Assembly: GCA_017427685.1 (NCBI GenBank)
Contig: JAFRSH010000052.1
Location: 186,001-250,000, forward strand
Length of the DNA: 64,000 nucleotides
Source of the DNA: Lachnospiraceae bacterium
Lineage (GTDB): Bacteria > Bacillota > Clostridia > Lachnospirales > Lachnospiraceae
Direction: 5' to 3'
A model generated the notes under the pieces. That model saw only the letters and a program-made list of their open reading frames with translations. It was not told the origin of the DNA and made no database searches. The stretch's first letter is position 1. Each line of letters opens with the position of its first letter. The translations under genes were made by a program, and so were the position numbers. This document shows, piece by piece, positions 42,970-52,078 of the stretch.

Positions 42970-45867
42970 ATGAATTTTTGTATCAGTATCGGTGGGACAA
43001 CATGTGAGATCCTCGTTGAAGAAAAGGCATTTGAAGGTGTTAAGCGTATTGCACGGACACTCTGTGACGATATAGAATGCGTCTGCTCGGTGAGACCCGG
43101 TTGCAGAGTCGGTGTACCCGAGAAGCTTTCGGGATACACGATCATCGCGGCCACACTTGAGAGCAGCCCTTTCCTCGACAGCCTCGACGAAAGGGGACTG
43201 TTTGAAAACCTTAAGGGCAAGAGAGAGTGCTACGGATTCTTCGGTTTTGAGGCTTCGGAGCTTGGGATCGGTGAAGGAAGAGTCCTTCTTGTCGCAGGAT
43301 CCGACAAGAGAGGAACGATCTACGGACTTCTGAACATTTCGGAACGCTGCGGTGTTTCACCGCTCATCTACTGGGGTGACGTAAAGCCCGCTCACAGGGA
43401 CGATATCGTTATCGATATTCCGAACGGTTTTATATCTAAGGAGCCCTCGGTTGAGTACAGAGGACTGTTCATTAATGATGAGCTTCCGGGCTTCGGCAAC
43501 TGGGCCATCGAGAAGTTCGGAGGAGCGAATGCTCATGCATATGAGGAAGTGTTTAAGCTCATCCTCCGTCTCAAAGGTAATTACATGTGGCCTGCCATGT
43601 GGTTCGAGATCTTCTCGGAAGACGGTCCGGGGCTCTTGAATGCCGAGCTCGCCGACATATACGGTATAGTAATGGGTACTTCGCATCATGAACCCCTCTG
43701 CCGTGCAGGAGCGGAGTGGCAGAAGATCTATTCTAACTATGGTACGGACAACACATGGAGCTTCATAAAGAACGGTGAAGCCATAAGCAAGTTCTGGAGG
43801 GACGGTCTTATCAGGAACCGTGCCTTTGAGAATATAATAACTATCGGTATGCGCGGAGAGGACGATTCTTTACTCCTTTCAGAGGATGCCACTCTCGAAG
43901 ACAACATAAACGTTTTAAAGAAAGCTATCCTTGAACAGTACAGACTCCTCAAGGAGAATGTCTCGCCCGACCTTAAGGACATTCCCAAGATGCTTGCCAT
44001 CTACAAAGAAGTAGAGGATTTCTACTACGGTGACGCTCAGACACAGGGACTCAAGGACTGGGATCAGCTTGAGGATGTGATCTTCCTTCTTTCGGATGAC
44101 AACTTCGCCAACACACGCGGACTTCCGACCATGGAGGACAGGGATCACAAGGGTGGCTTCGGTATGTATTATCACTTCGATTACCACGGAGCACCCATAA
44201 GCTACGAATGCGTCAACTGCACGACCCTCCCTAAGATCTGGGATCAGATGACATTGGCTTACGATTCCGGAGTTAAGAAGCTTTGGATCGTTAACGTCGG
44301 AGACATCAAGTTTAACGAACTGCCTCTTTCGTACTTCATGGACCTTGCCTATGACTACGAGAAATGGTCCCTGCCTAACCTTACCGACAGGTACTTGAAG
44401 GAGTTCGTCGACAGGAACTTTGCGGGTGATGTGAGCGACCGCAGGAAGAACGACATCATCAGATTCACGGAACTCTTTACAAGGATGAACTCGATCATCC
44501 ATCCCGAGACGGTTCTTCCGGAGTCCTTTGCTCCTGCGGCCTTTTGTGAAACTAAGGGCATGATCGCTCTTGCCAGGGAGATCATAGAACTCGGAGATTC
44601 GATCAGAGGCAGTATTGAGGCAACCTCAAAGATCGCTTTCGAAAGCCTTTTCTACTTCCAGGGTATGGCGTCCGCTTATTCGATGCTCGCGAACCTCTAC
44701 GCCGGCATGAACAGATTCCTTGCCGGAAGAGGAGCATTAAGAGCCAACGATTATATACCTCTTATCGAAGAGATGATAGCCGCGGATCAGTCCGTTGTGA
44801 AGGAGTTCCACGAATGGCAGGACAGTAAGTGGAAGTACATGCTTGCGTCCGCACACACGGGCTTTAAGAACTGGAACGATGACATCTGGAATTACCCGGC
44901 CAGTATGAAGGTTTACCCCCTCGACAGAAGAGCCGTACTGTTCAGTTTTGAAGACAGCACGTTCTTCCACACGGGTTCGATGTGGACAGACTCACGGAAA
45001 CTTGAGTCCTTTGTCCTGACCGATTCGGATCGCCTTGAAACGAGCTTCTTTATCGATCTGAAGGCGCCCTTTGCATTTGATTACAAGCTCTTGTGTGAGG
45101 ACACGAACATCACTATGAGTCCTTCGAGCGGTCACTTTGATCCGACAGCATCAAGTTACCTTGAGATCAGGATTGGTGCCGACAGGAAGAGACTTGAGAG
45201 CAAAGGAACGGCCGAGATCGAAGTGGTGCTTGATTTTGGCGCGAAGACCGCACCCATGAACGAAACGATCATTAAGGACAGGATCTTCGTGCATTACGCT
45301 CCGCTTGACACCGGCAGTGAGCTCTTCATCCACAGAAGCGAATGCGGTGTGATCGTTATCCCTGCGGCAAACTATGCCTCGGCCACGGATTCTGAGGAAG
45401 GAAGCTTTATCCTCGTCAAAGGTCTCGGAAGGACAGGGAATGCCGTCAAGGCCACACCCTTCGATAAGTATTTCCGTGAAGCCGAAGATAAGCCTTATCT
45501 TGAGTATCTGTTCGAAACGAACGGACCCGGTGAGTACAGGATCGACTTCTATACACTCGGTCGTAACCCCGTCGTGATGGGAGAAGCGATGCGCTTTGAC
45601 ATAAGCGTTGATGATATGGATCCCGTGACGATCACGACGTGCGACACGGATTACAAGACTCACTTTACAAACGCTCTTTGGAGCAGCAACGTCATGACCG
45701 GCATCAATGTGGCTTCGACCACAGCGCACCTCATGAGCGGGCTCGGCTCCCTTAAGGTTTATGCCGGCGACCCGAACGTTGCCATCGAAAAGATCGTGAT
45801 CTCGCCCGTGGGTCTGAAGGTTCCCGAGACACGTCTCGGACCCTGTTTTACAAGCAAGATAATTTAA
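42970..45867 (+). CDS. GH115 xylan alpha-1,2-glucuronidase
   Basis: The 965-residue enzyme starts at ATG 42970 (AAAGGA site); a longer reading from 42892 crosses the leader. GH115 signatures are YRGLFINDELPGFGNWA, LILRLKGNYMWPAMW, YGIVMGTSHHEPLCRAGAEW, LLSDDNFANTRGLP, YYHFDYHGAPISYEC and LWIVNVGDIKFNELP. The C-terminal 300 residues form beta-rich domains. It removes (4-O-methyl-)glucuronic acid from internal or terminal xylose units. There is no signal peptide, so it probably acts on imported oligosaccharides, beside the GH67 enzyme that handles only non-reducing-end decorations. Confidence 0.93.
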   Translation: MNFCISIGGTTCEILVEEKAFEGVKRIARTLCDDIECVCSVRPGCRVGVPEKLSGYTIIAATLESSPFLDSLDERGLFENLKGKRECYGFFGFEASELGIGEGRVLLVAGSDKRGTIYGLLNISERCGVSPLIYWGDVKPAHRDDIVIDIPNGFISKEPSVEYRGLFINDELPGFGNWAIEKFGGANAHAYEEVFKLILRLKGNYMWPAMWFEIFSEDGPGLLNAELADIYGIVMGTSHHEPLCRAGAEWQKIYSNYGTDNTWSFIKNGEAISKFWRDGLIRNRAFENIITIGMRGEDDSLLLSEDATLEDNINVLKKAILEQYRLLKENVSPDLKDIPKMLAIYKEVEDFYYGDAQTQGLKDWDQLEDVIFLLSDDNFANTRGLPTMEDRDHKGGFGMYYHFDYHGAPISYECVNCTTLPKIWDQMTLAYDSGVKKLWIVNVGDIKFNELPLSYFMDLAYDYEKWSLPNLTDRYLKEFVDRNFAGDVSDRRKNDIIRFTELFTRMNSIIHPETVLPESFAPAAFCETKGMIALAREIIELGDSIRGSIEATSKIAFESLFYFQGMASAYSMLANLYAGMNRFLAGRGALRANDYIPLIEEMIAADQSVVKEFHEWQDSKWKYMLASAHTGFKNWNDDIWNYPASMKVYPLDRRAVLFSFEDSTFFHTGSMWTDSRKLESFVLTDSDRLETSFFIDLKAPFAFDYKLLCEDTNITMSPSSGHFDPTASSYLEIRIGADRKRLESKGTAEIEVVLDFGAKTAPMNETIIKDRIFVHYAPLDTGSELFIHRSECGVIVIPAANYASATDSEEGSFILVKGLGRTGNAVKATPFDKYFREAEDKPYLEYLFETNGPGEYRIDFYTLGRNPVVMGEAMRFDISVDDMDPVTITTCDTDYKTHFTNALWSSNVMTGINVASTTAHLMSGLGSLKVYAGDPNVAIEKIVISPVGLKVPETRLGPCFTSKII

Positions 45868-45886
45868 TCAGTTTTAAGATCTAATT

Positions 45887-45960
45887 CCTGCGTACTGTAC
45901 AGAGAATTATGATATACAGCCTGCGTGCTGTACAGATAATCATGATATATTTCCTGCGTA
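45887..45960. repeat. 33-bp tandem repeat (2.2 copies)
   Basis: Units at 45887-45919 and 45920-45952 differ at a few positions; a third copy begins CCTGCGTA at 45953. Each full unit starts CCTGCGT and contains CTGTACAG and ATGATATA. It lies between GH115 and pepD. Confidence 0.8.
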
Positions 45961-46010
45961 ATATTCGGGGGATAGTGGACAGAAAAAGATTTTTTTGAGG
46001 TGAAATCGTT

Positions 46011-47474
46011 TTGACAGATAAAGTAATTGGATTCTTTAAGGATATTTGCGCAATCCCCCACGGGTCGGGTAATTGCTCGGGAGTGGGAGATTATCTCGTC
46101 CGTTTTGCGAAGGACAGGGGTCTCGAATACGTCCGCGACCTCAAGGGTAATGTCCTTATCAGAGGAGCGGCTGTGGGAGCCGCGAACGATCCCGCCAAAA
46201 CGGTGATCTTACAGGGACATCAGGACATGGTCTGTGTGAGGACTGACGAATGTCAACTTGATATGGCCAAGGATCCTCTTGACCTGAGGATCGAGAACGG
46301 TATGATATTTGCCGCAGGTACAAGTCTCGGTGCGGACGACGGTATCGGAGTCGCAATGGCGCTTGCGGTTCTTGATGACACACAGAACCCTCATCCTCCG
46401 ATCGAAGCGCTCTTTACTGTCGACGAGGAAACCGGCATGTCGGGTGCTGCAGAGTTTGATACTTCGTGCCTGGTCGGAAAGAAGCTCATTAATCTTGACA
46501 GCGAAGAAGAGGGAGTTGTCACGTGTGCCTGTGCCGGCGGCGAAAGGCTTGATGTGAAGATCCCACTTTCAAAATCAATTCACCCTGTTTCGAATCCGAT
46601 ACCTTCCGAAATGGGATGGATCAGGATTCATGTCTCCGGACTTGCGGGAGGTCACTCGGGTTGTGACATACACAAGGGCAGACTCAACGCACTTCGTGTG
46701 ATCACCGACCTGCTCGGCAAAATGAGGGGCATTGAATTCGGGCTCGCGGATTACAGGGGCGGACGTTTTGACAACGTTATATGTTCCGATGCCGAAGCTG
46801 TGATCCTGGTCGATCCGAAGGACAGGAGCGCATTCGTGTCGCAGCTTACCGAGATCAAAGACAGATCTTTCCTCGGTTACATGAATATCGAGAAAGGCAT
46901 CTCGGTCGATATTTCGACCTCCGAAGCCGCCTACACCGGCAAAGGATTCGTGCTCGGCTTTAAGGAGACATCAGAGTTTTTGAAAGCCATGAGTTCGATC
47001 CCGCAGGGCGTAACGCTTATGATGCAAGATCGTCCGGAATCCGTCGATACTTCCATGAACCTCGGTACCGCGCGGATCGAGGGTGACGAGTTTAAACTCA
47101 CCTTCTCACTTCGGTCGAGTTGCGATGACAGGAGAAGAGAGCTTGAGACGAGGGTCACCGGAGCACTCGGAGGGATCACGGGATGTACCTGGAGTGTCAG
47201 AGATCCGTACCCCGCATGGCAGTATGTTACTTCGTCGCCTCTTCGTGATACTCTTTGCTCCGCCTATAAGGAACTCTTCGGAAGCGAGATGGGGACGGCA
47301 GTTACGCACGGCGGTTTGGAGTGCGGGTATTTCGCATCAGGGATAGAGGGATGCGAGCTTGTTTCGATAGGACCTCAGATCGACGATATTCATTCCGTCA
47401 AGGAGAAGATCTCCGTCGGATCGATAGACAGGACAATAAAGCTTCTGGTGAAGACTCTTGAGAAGCTCTGTTAG
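46011..47474 (+). CDS. pepD: Aminoacyl-histidine dipeptidase (PepD), TTG start
   Basis: The 487-residue M20 metallopeptidase begins at TTG 46011, 8 bases after GAGGTG. ILQGHQDMV supplies the zinc His, SLGADDGIGVAMALA the bridging Asp, TVDEETGMSGA the catalytic Glu, NLDSEEEG another ligand and THGGLECGYF the last. It cleaves Xaa-His and other dipeptides in the cytoplasm. Its place between xylan genes has no obvious metabolic reason. Confidence 0.93.
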   Translation: MTDKVIGFFKDICAIPHGSGNCSGVGDYLVRFAKDRGLEYVRDLKGNVLIRGAAVGAANDPAKTVILQGHQDMVCVRTDECQLDMAKDPLDLRIENGMIFAAGTSLGADDGIGVAMALAVLDDTQNPHPPIEALFTVDEETGMSGAAEFDTSCLVGKKLINLDSEEEGVVTCACAGGERLDVKIPLSKSIHPVSNPIPSEMGWIRIHVSGLAGGHSGCDIHKGRLNALRVITDLLGKMRGIEFGLADYRGGRFDNVICSDAEAVILVDPKDRSAFVSQLTEIKDRSFLGYMNIEKGISVDISTSEAAYTGKGFVLGFKETSEFLKAMSSIPQGVTLMMQDRPESVDTSMNLGTARIEGDEFKLTFSLRSSCDDRRRELETRVTGALGGITGCTWSVRDPYPAWQYVTSSPLRDTLCSAYKELFGSEMGTAVTHGGLECGYFASGIEGCELVSIGPQIDDIHSVKEKISVGSIDRTIKLLVKTLEKLC

Positions 47475-47497
47475 GAGTGATATATAAGCATTAAAAA

Positions 47498-47532
47498 CGG
47501 CATATCGGGATATCCCGGTATGCCGCTTGTTT
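47498..47532 (+). terminator. Terminator of pepD
   Basis: CGGCATATCGGGA pairs with TCCCGGTATGCCG around a 2-base loop (47498-47525), followed by CTTGTTTT. Confidence 0.8.
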
Positions 47533-47548
47533 TGTGCGATAAGCGAAG

Positions 47549-47656
47549 GCCGTCTGTTGCAAGCTTGTTTGTGAACAGACGGCTGAGTGAACGGACATCG
47601 AGCGGACTTGTACGCGAGATGTCCCGTCGCATCGAGTAGGAGTCAGCCTACTCGAT
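47549..47656. other. Two further hairpins between convergent pepD and araC 2
   Basis: GCCGTCTGTT/AACAGACGGC (47549-47583) and ATCGAGTAGG/CCTACTCGAT (47631-47656) are perfect. The second lies just after the araC stop on the minus strand and may help end that transcript, though no clear T-run follows. Confidence 0.5.
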
Positions 47657-47664
47657 TGATATGA

Positions 47665-48540
47665 TCAGGCGTCGTAGAGAGTGACGCTGTTGAGACCCTT
47701 GTACTCTGAGGGAGTACAGTGTTTGAGATTCTTGAAGACTCTGTTAAAGGTCGAAAGAGAATTGAAACCGGACTGCATGGCCACTTCCGTGATCGAGATA
47801 TCAGGTGTGATCAGAAGCTTCTCAGCGTGTTCGATCCTTTTCTGTGTGAGGTATTCATAATACGATACGTTCGTAAACTGTTTAAAGAGTCGTGCAAAGT
47901 GGAAGCGGGAGAAGCCTGCGATGTTGGCAAGCTGCTCAACCGTGACATCCTCTGTGCAGTGCTCGTTTATAAAGTTGCAGACACGGAGGAATTTCTCGAC
48001 GTACTCGTGCTGTTTGTTTGACTTGACGTTACCGAACTGCTTATCGTTGCGGGTTGATTCGCGGCCGATATGTACGAAGCAGTTGATGAGCTGTGAGTAT
48101 ATCCTGGCCTCACGGAACTGGAGACGACTGAAGTATTCCTTCTCAATATCGGAGAGTATAGCGATCAGCTTGTCCGCAAGTTCCTTTTCCTCTGTGCCTT
48201 CGATCAGCTTGTAGGGATGGAAGTTGCGAAGTGCGGAATCCATACCTTTGAGATTACACATGAGGGCGTAATCCATCATGATGATAAGTCTTTCTCCGAC
48301 GGGAGGAGCGTAGAGTGCGTGAAGCTCTCCGGGTGGGATGAGGAGAATATCGCCTTCGTTGATGGTGAACTTGATCCCGCCTATCTCAATATAGTAGCAA
48401 TTATGGATCGGCATGATGATCTCCATCGCATTATGCCAGTGAATAGGGTAGTTCTCGTTAACGTCATTGTGATAGACACGCACACCGTTCATACCTTCAT
48501 ATGAAACAGTCTCGACTATTCCGTTAAGTATTTCTATCAT
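47665..48540 (-). CDS. AraC-family transcription regulator 2
   Basis: The 291-residue protein starts at ATG 48540 with AGGAGG 6 bases upstream. A cupin sensor (YPIHWHNAMEIIMPIHNCYY, INEGDILLIPPGELHAL) precedes an AraC DNA-binding domain (VTVEQLANIAGFSRFHFARLFKQF, ISITEVAMQSGFNSLSTFNRVFK). Both halves resemble regulator 1 at 34282, suggesting duplication. It is divergent from the GH67-transporter genes across a 474-bp region with a copy of the 17-bp motif. Confidence 0.93.
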   Translation of the reverse strand: MIEILNGIVETVSYEGMNGVRVYHNDVNENYPIHWHNAMEIIMPIHNCYYIEIGGIKFTINEGDILLIPPGELHALYAPPVGERLIIMMDYALMCNLKGMDSALRNFHPYKLIEGTEEKELADKLIAILSDIEKEYFSRLQFREARIYSQLINCFVHIGRESTRNDKQFGNVKSNKQHEYVEKFLRVCNFINEHCTEDVTVEQLANIAGFSRFHFARLFKQFTNVSYYEYLTQKRIEHAEKLLITPDISITEVAMQSGFNSLSTFNRVFKNLKHCTPSEYKGLNSVTLYDA

Positions 48541-48571
48541 GTCTGTCCTCCTGATCCCGATCGTCAAACTC

Positions 48572-48695
48572 GCGAATTGCTTCGCAATTTGCTCGTTATA
48601 AAGCAGATCGCTTCGCGATCCTGCTGGTACCGGGCTTGAACCCGGCACCAGCGAAAAGCTTCTCCCACCACCTAAAGGTGGTGGGTTATCTTTTT
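48572..48695. repeat. Four-hairpin element ending in a terminator-like stem
   Basis: In order: GCGAATTGC/GCAATTTGC (48572-48592), GCAGATCGC/GCGATCCTGC with one bulge (48603-48624), a 12-bp stem with a 6-base loop (48623-48652), and CCCACCACC/GGTGGTGGG with loop TAAA (48664-48685) followed by TTATCTTTTT. The last stem resembles end hairpins of IS200/IS605-type elements, so this may be a relic of one; a small RNA or attenuator is also possible. Confidence 0.5.
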
Positions 48696-48918
48696 GCTTT
48701 ATATATCATCGGATGATATCCATATGTACAACAAGATACTCAAAAATTGCGAAAGATTAAATTGACGAAAAAGCTAAGTTTAAGGGACTTTTCGACCTTC
48801 GGATGGTCAAAATTGACAATTATTAGCCCCGAATGAGCTAATTATACCACGAAACTAACGATGTGTAAATAGTAAAAGAGCAAAATTTGACAGGTTGAAA
48901 TATAACAAATGGTTACTG

Positions 48919-48935
48919 ATAGCAATATATGATAA
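48919..48935 (+). promoter_or_regulatory. Putative regulon operator, copy 3
   Basis: ATAGCAATATATGATAA, one base different from copy 1 (17717), 80 bp upstream of the GH67 start and 378 bp from araC 2. Confidence 0.55.
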
Positions 48936-49014
48936 TCATTTGAACCAAAAGTGAATAGTAGGGAGTTAATTAGTTAATTATACTCATGATTGAAAACAGA
49001 TAAAGGGGTATGTT

Positions 49015-51015
49015 ATGAGCTACGAATTTGCATGGCTTGATTATCGGAACAGTGTTGCTGCCGGTGCGGGAGATTATCTTAAGAAGATCGCTTGTACAGG
49101 CTTTGAGATAGCTTCGGAAGCCGATAAGAACATACTTTTTTCTGCTGAGCAGGAACTCATGAGAGCCGCTAAAGAGATCAACGGACAGCAGAGTACGGTC
49201 TTAAAGGATGAAGTGACGTCCGAAGGCATAAGCGTTGTTCTCTCTGATGCGCCCGGACTTAAGACCGGTGGTTTTAAGATAATGATCACCGGACCGAAGA
49301 TCACGATCGAAGCTTCCGACGCGAGCGGAATACTTTACGGAGTTTTCAGAGCAATCACTCTGATCAGAACAGGCAAGACGTCGGACGGACAGATTGCGGA
49401 ATCGCCCGCATCGCCCATCAGAATGCTCGACCACTGGGACAACCCGGACGGATCGATCGAGAGAGGTTACTCGGGCAGATCCTTCTTCTTTAAGAACGAT
49501 CATCTCTATGTTGATGACAGAACACGTGAATACGCCAGACTTGTAGCATCGGTCGGGATCAACGCCGTTGCGATCAACAATGTCAATGTCAACGACATTG
49601 CAACCGGACTTGTTTCGGGTTACGACAGGAAAGAACTCACAGAGATTGCGAAGATCTTTGGTGATTACGGTATAAAGCTTTACATCAGCCTTAATTTTGC
49701 TTCACCCATGTCACTCGGTGCCACCGACACGGCCGATCCCCTGGACAGCAAGGTAGCACAGTGGTGGAAGGAAGCGGCTGACGGTCTTTACAGGGACATC
49801 CCCGAACTCGGAGGCTTCCTTGTTAAGGCGGATTCGGAGGGCAGACCCGGTCCCTTCTCGTACGATAGGACTCATGCAGACGGCGCGAACATGCTTGCGC
49901 GTGCGCTTGCTCCTCACAACGGGCTGCTTATTTGGCGCTGCTTCGTTTACAACTGCCAGCAGGATTGGCGTGATCACACGATGGACCGCGCGAGAGCCTG
50001 CTATGACAATTTCATAGGTCTTGACGGACAGTTTGATGACAACGTCATCCTTCAGATCAAGAACGGACCCATGGATTTCCAGGTCAGAGAACCTGTTTCA
50101 CCTCTTTTCGGAGGACTTAAGAAGACCAACATGATGGTCGAGTTCCAGATCGCCCAGGAGTACACGGGACAGCAGCGTGATATCTGCTACCTTATCCCGA
50201 TGTTCAAGCAGGTGCTTGATTTTAAGACATACAACGGTGACGGTGAAGGTGTTCTCTGTGACATAGTCACAGGCAAGGGATCCAAGCAGACTTGCGGTAT
50301 GGTTGCGGTCTCCAACACCGGTGACGATCCCAACTGGACCGGACACGATCTCGCGGGAGCCAATCTTTACGGGTTCGGAAGACTTGCTTTTAACCCCGCT
50401 CTTACTTCGGAGGAGATCGCCGACGAATGGTCGAGACTTACGTTCTGCAACGATGATACGGTTGCGGACGGAGTCACAAAGATGCTCATGATGTCCTGGC
50501 CGACATACGAGAAGTACACATCGCCGCTCGGTATCGGATGGATGATAAGTCCCGGACATCATTACGGACCCGACATTGAAGGATACGAATTCTCTCCTTG
50601 GGGTACATACCATCGTTCCGACAGGAACGGCCTCGGAGTTGAGAGAGGCAAGACTGGTACCAAGATGATCGATCAGTACAATGAACCGGTCAGAAGCCTC
50701 TACGAGAGCATTGAAACCTGTCCCGATGAACTTGTTCTGTTCTTCCACAGACTTTCGTACGATCATGTCCTTAAATCGGGGAAGACGGTTATTGAACACA
50801 TCTACGACTCGCATTTTGAGGGTGTTCAGGACGTCAATGAGATGATCGGTATCTGGAGATCGCTCGCGGACAAGGTTGACGGCGTCAGATTCGGGCGTGT
50901 TAACGACAGGCTTGACGGACAGCTCATGAACGCACGCGAGTGGAGAGACAGGATCAATACATATTATTACCGTCACAGCGGTGTTCCCGACAAACAGGGA
51001 AGAAAGATATACTGA
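49015..51015 (+). CDS. aguA: GH67 alpha-glucuronidase
   Basis: The 666-residue enzyme has an N-terminal domain (to about 135), then the catalytic barrel: IERGYSGRSFFF, GGFLVKADSEGRPGP with the acid Glu, GLDGQFDDNVILQIKNGPMDFQVREPVS with the base Asp and Glu, and MSWPTYEKYTSPLGIGW. It removes glucuronic acid from the non-reducing end of aldouronic acids. No signal peptide: cytoplasmic. The start ATG has AAAGGGG. The LplB/YtcP/LplA-type transporter genes follow, as in the aldouronate cluster of Paenibacillus JDR-2. Confidence 0.96.
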   Translation: MSYEFAWLDYRNSVAAGAGDYLKKIACTGFEIASEADKNILFSAEQELMRAAKEINGQQSTVLKDEVTSEGISVVLSDAPGLKTGGFKIMITGPKITIEASDASGILYGVFRAITLIRTGKTSDGQIAESPASPIRMLDHWDNPDGSIERGYSGRSFFFKNDHLYVDDRTREYARLVASVGINAVAINNVNVNDIATGLVSGYDRKELTEIAKIFGDYGIKLYISLNFASPMSLGATDTADPLDSKVAQWWKEAADGLYRDIPELGGFLVKADSEGRPGPFSYDRTHADGANMLARALAPHNGLLIWRCFVYNCQQDWRDHTMDRARACYDNFIGLDGQFDDNVILQIKNGPMDFQVREPVSPLFGGLKKTNMMVEFQIAQEYTGQQRDICYLIPMFKQVLDFKTYNGDGEGVLCDIVTGKGSKQTCGMVAVSNTGDDPNWTGHDLAGANLYGFGRLAFNPALTSEEIADEWSRLTFCNDDTVADGVTKMLMMSWPTYEKYTSPLGIGWMISPGHHYGPDIEGYEFSPWGTYHRSDRNGLGVERGKTGTKMIDQYNEPVRSLYESIETCPDELVLFFHRLSYDHVLKSGKTVIEHIYDSHFEGVQDVNEMIGIWRSLADKVDGVRFGRVNDRLDGQLMNAREWRDRINTYYYRHSGVPDKQGRKIY

Positions 51016-51066
51016 TGCAATGAATCGGATGCGGTTAAAACCGGCATCTTAAGAGGAGGATTTGAA

Positions 51067-52050
51067 GTGAGTAAAAAAATCAGCACTTCGGAAAACATAA
51101 TCGTTGGCTACAAGCCGCGGAGGATGCCGATCGGAACGGCACTCAGAAAGTATTGGCAGCTTTACCTGCTCTTGCTTCTTCCGATCGTTTATTTCATCAT
51201 CTTCCGTTATAAGCCGATGGAATTTATCGTTGTAGCTTTTAAGGATTACAAGCTCAACATGAATGTTTGGGAGATGCCTTGGGCATCTACCAAGAAAGAA
51301 GGGCTGGATGTCTTTAAGTGGTTCGCGACCGCTTTTAAAGATCAGATGTTCCTCAAGGCTCTTAAGAACACGATCACTCTGAACATCATGGATCTTATCA
51401 TAGGATTCCCGGCGCCGATCATTTTCGCCCTGATCCTTAACGAGCTCACAGCCAAGCGTTACAAGAAGATCGTTCAGACCATTGCATACATGCCTCACTT
51501 CCTTTCGTGGGTCATCATTTACAGTATCGCACTTCAGTTGCTTGCTCCTTCGACCGGTCTTTTGAACATGATCTTCGACAATCTCGGTATCGGTTCGGTT
51601 GACTTCCTCGGAAATCCCGACACCTGGGTCGGAACTTACATAGCATTCGGTGTATGGCAGAATTTCGGATGGGGTTCCATTGTTTACCTGGCGGCGATCG
51701 CCGGTATAAACCCTGAGCTATACGAAGCGGCTTCCGTTGACGGAGCCGGGCGATTTAAGAAGATGTGGCACATTACATTGCCCGGCATTAAATCCACGAT
51801 CGTAGTCCTGCTGATCATGGCTCTCGGCGGAATCCTCGGAGGAAACTTCGATCGTAACTTTGCAATGCAGAACAAATTGAATATAGCCAAGTCAGAAGTA
51901 CTTTCCACTTTCGTTTATAAGCGAGGTATCAAGAGTCTTAAGTTTGAGCTTTCAACCGCTGTAGGTCTTTTCCAGTCGGTTGTCGGAGTGTTCTTCCTCC
52001 TGAGTGCGAACTTCCTTTCGCGTAAGCTCGGTGAAAGAGGTCTTTGGTAA
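51067..52050 (+). CDS. ABC transporter permease, LplB type (aldouronate uptake candidate)
   Basis: The 327-residue protein has about six membrane segments (first WQLYLLLLLPIVYFIIF) and the EAA loop YEAASVDGAGRFKKMWHITLP. RYKPMEFIVVAFKDYKLN is typical of LplB-type permeases. It starts at GTG/ATG region 51067 after GAGGAGG, 51 bp behind GH67, and is followed by its partner 28 bp on. Confidence 0.92.
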   Translation: MSKKISTSENIIVGYKPRRMPIGTALRKYWQLYLLLLLPIVYFIIFRYKPMEFIVVAFKDYKLNMNVWEMPWASTKKEGLDVFKWFATAFKDQMFLKALKNTITLNIMDLIIGFPAPIIFALILNELTAKRYKKIVQTIAYMPHFLSWVIIYSIALQLLAPSTGLLNMIFDNLGIGSVDFLGNPDTWVGTYIAFGVWQNFGWGSIVYLAAIAGINPELYEAASVDGAGRFKKMWHITLPGIKSTIVVLLIMALGGILGGNFDRNFAMQNKLNIAKSEVLSTFVYKRGIKSLKFELSTAVGLFQSVVGVFFLLSANFLSRKLGERGLW

Positions 52051-52078
52051 GTAGTAATAATTTGAGGAGAGTATTGAG

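Larger units (their letters stand above)
48541..49014. other. 474-bp intergenic region between araC 2 and GH67
   Basis: It holds the four-hairpin element at 48572-48695, a palindrome ATATCATCGGATGATAT (48703-48719), an ATTAGC/GCTAAT inverted repeat (about 48822-48842), TTGACA at 48887-48892 without a matching -10, and the putative operator at 48919-48935. I see no gene in it. Confidence 0.6.

Noticed and set aside
45887..45960. CRISPR array
   Set aside because: Units are contiguous with no spacers and only about two copies.
48623..48652. tRNA T-arm-like sequence (TTCAAG loop on the minus strand)
   Set aside because: The stem is 12 bp long and no acceptor, D or anticodon arms surround it.
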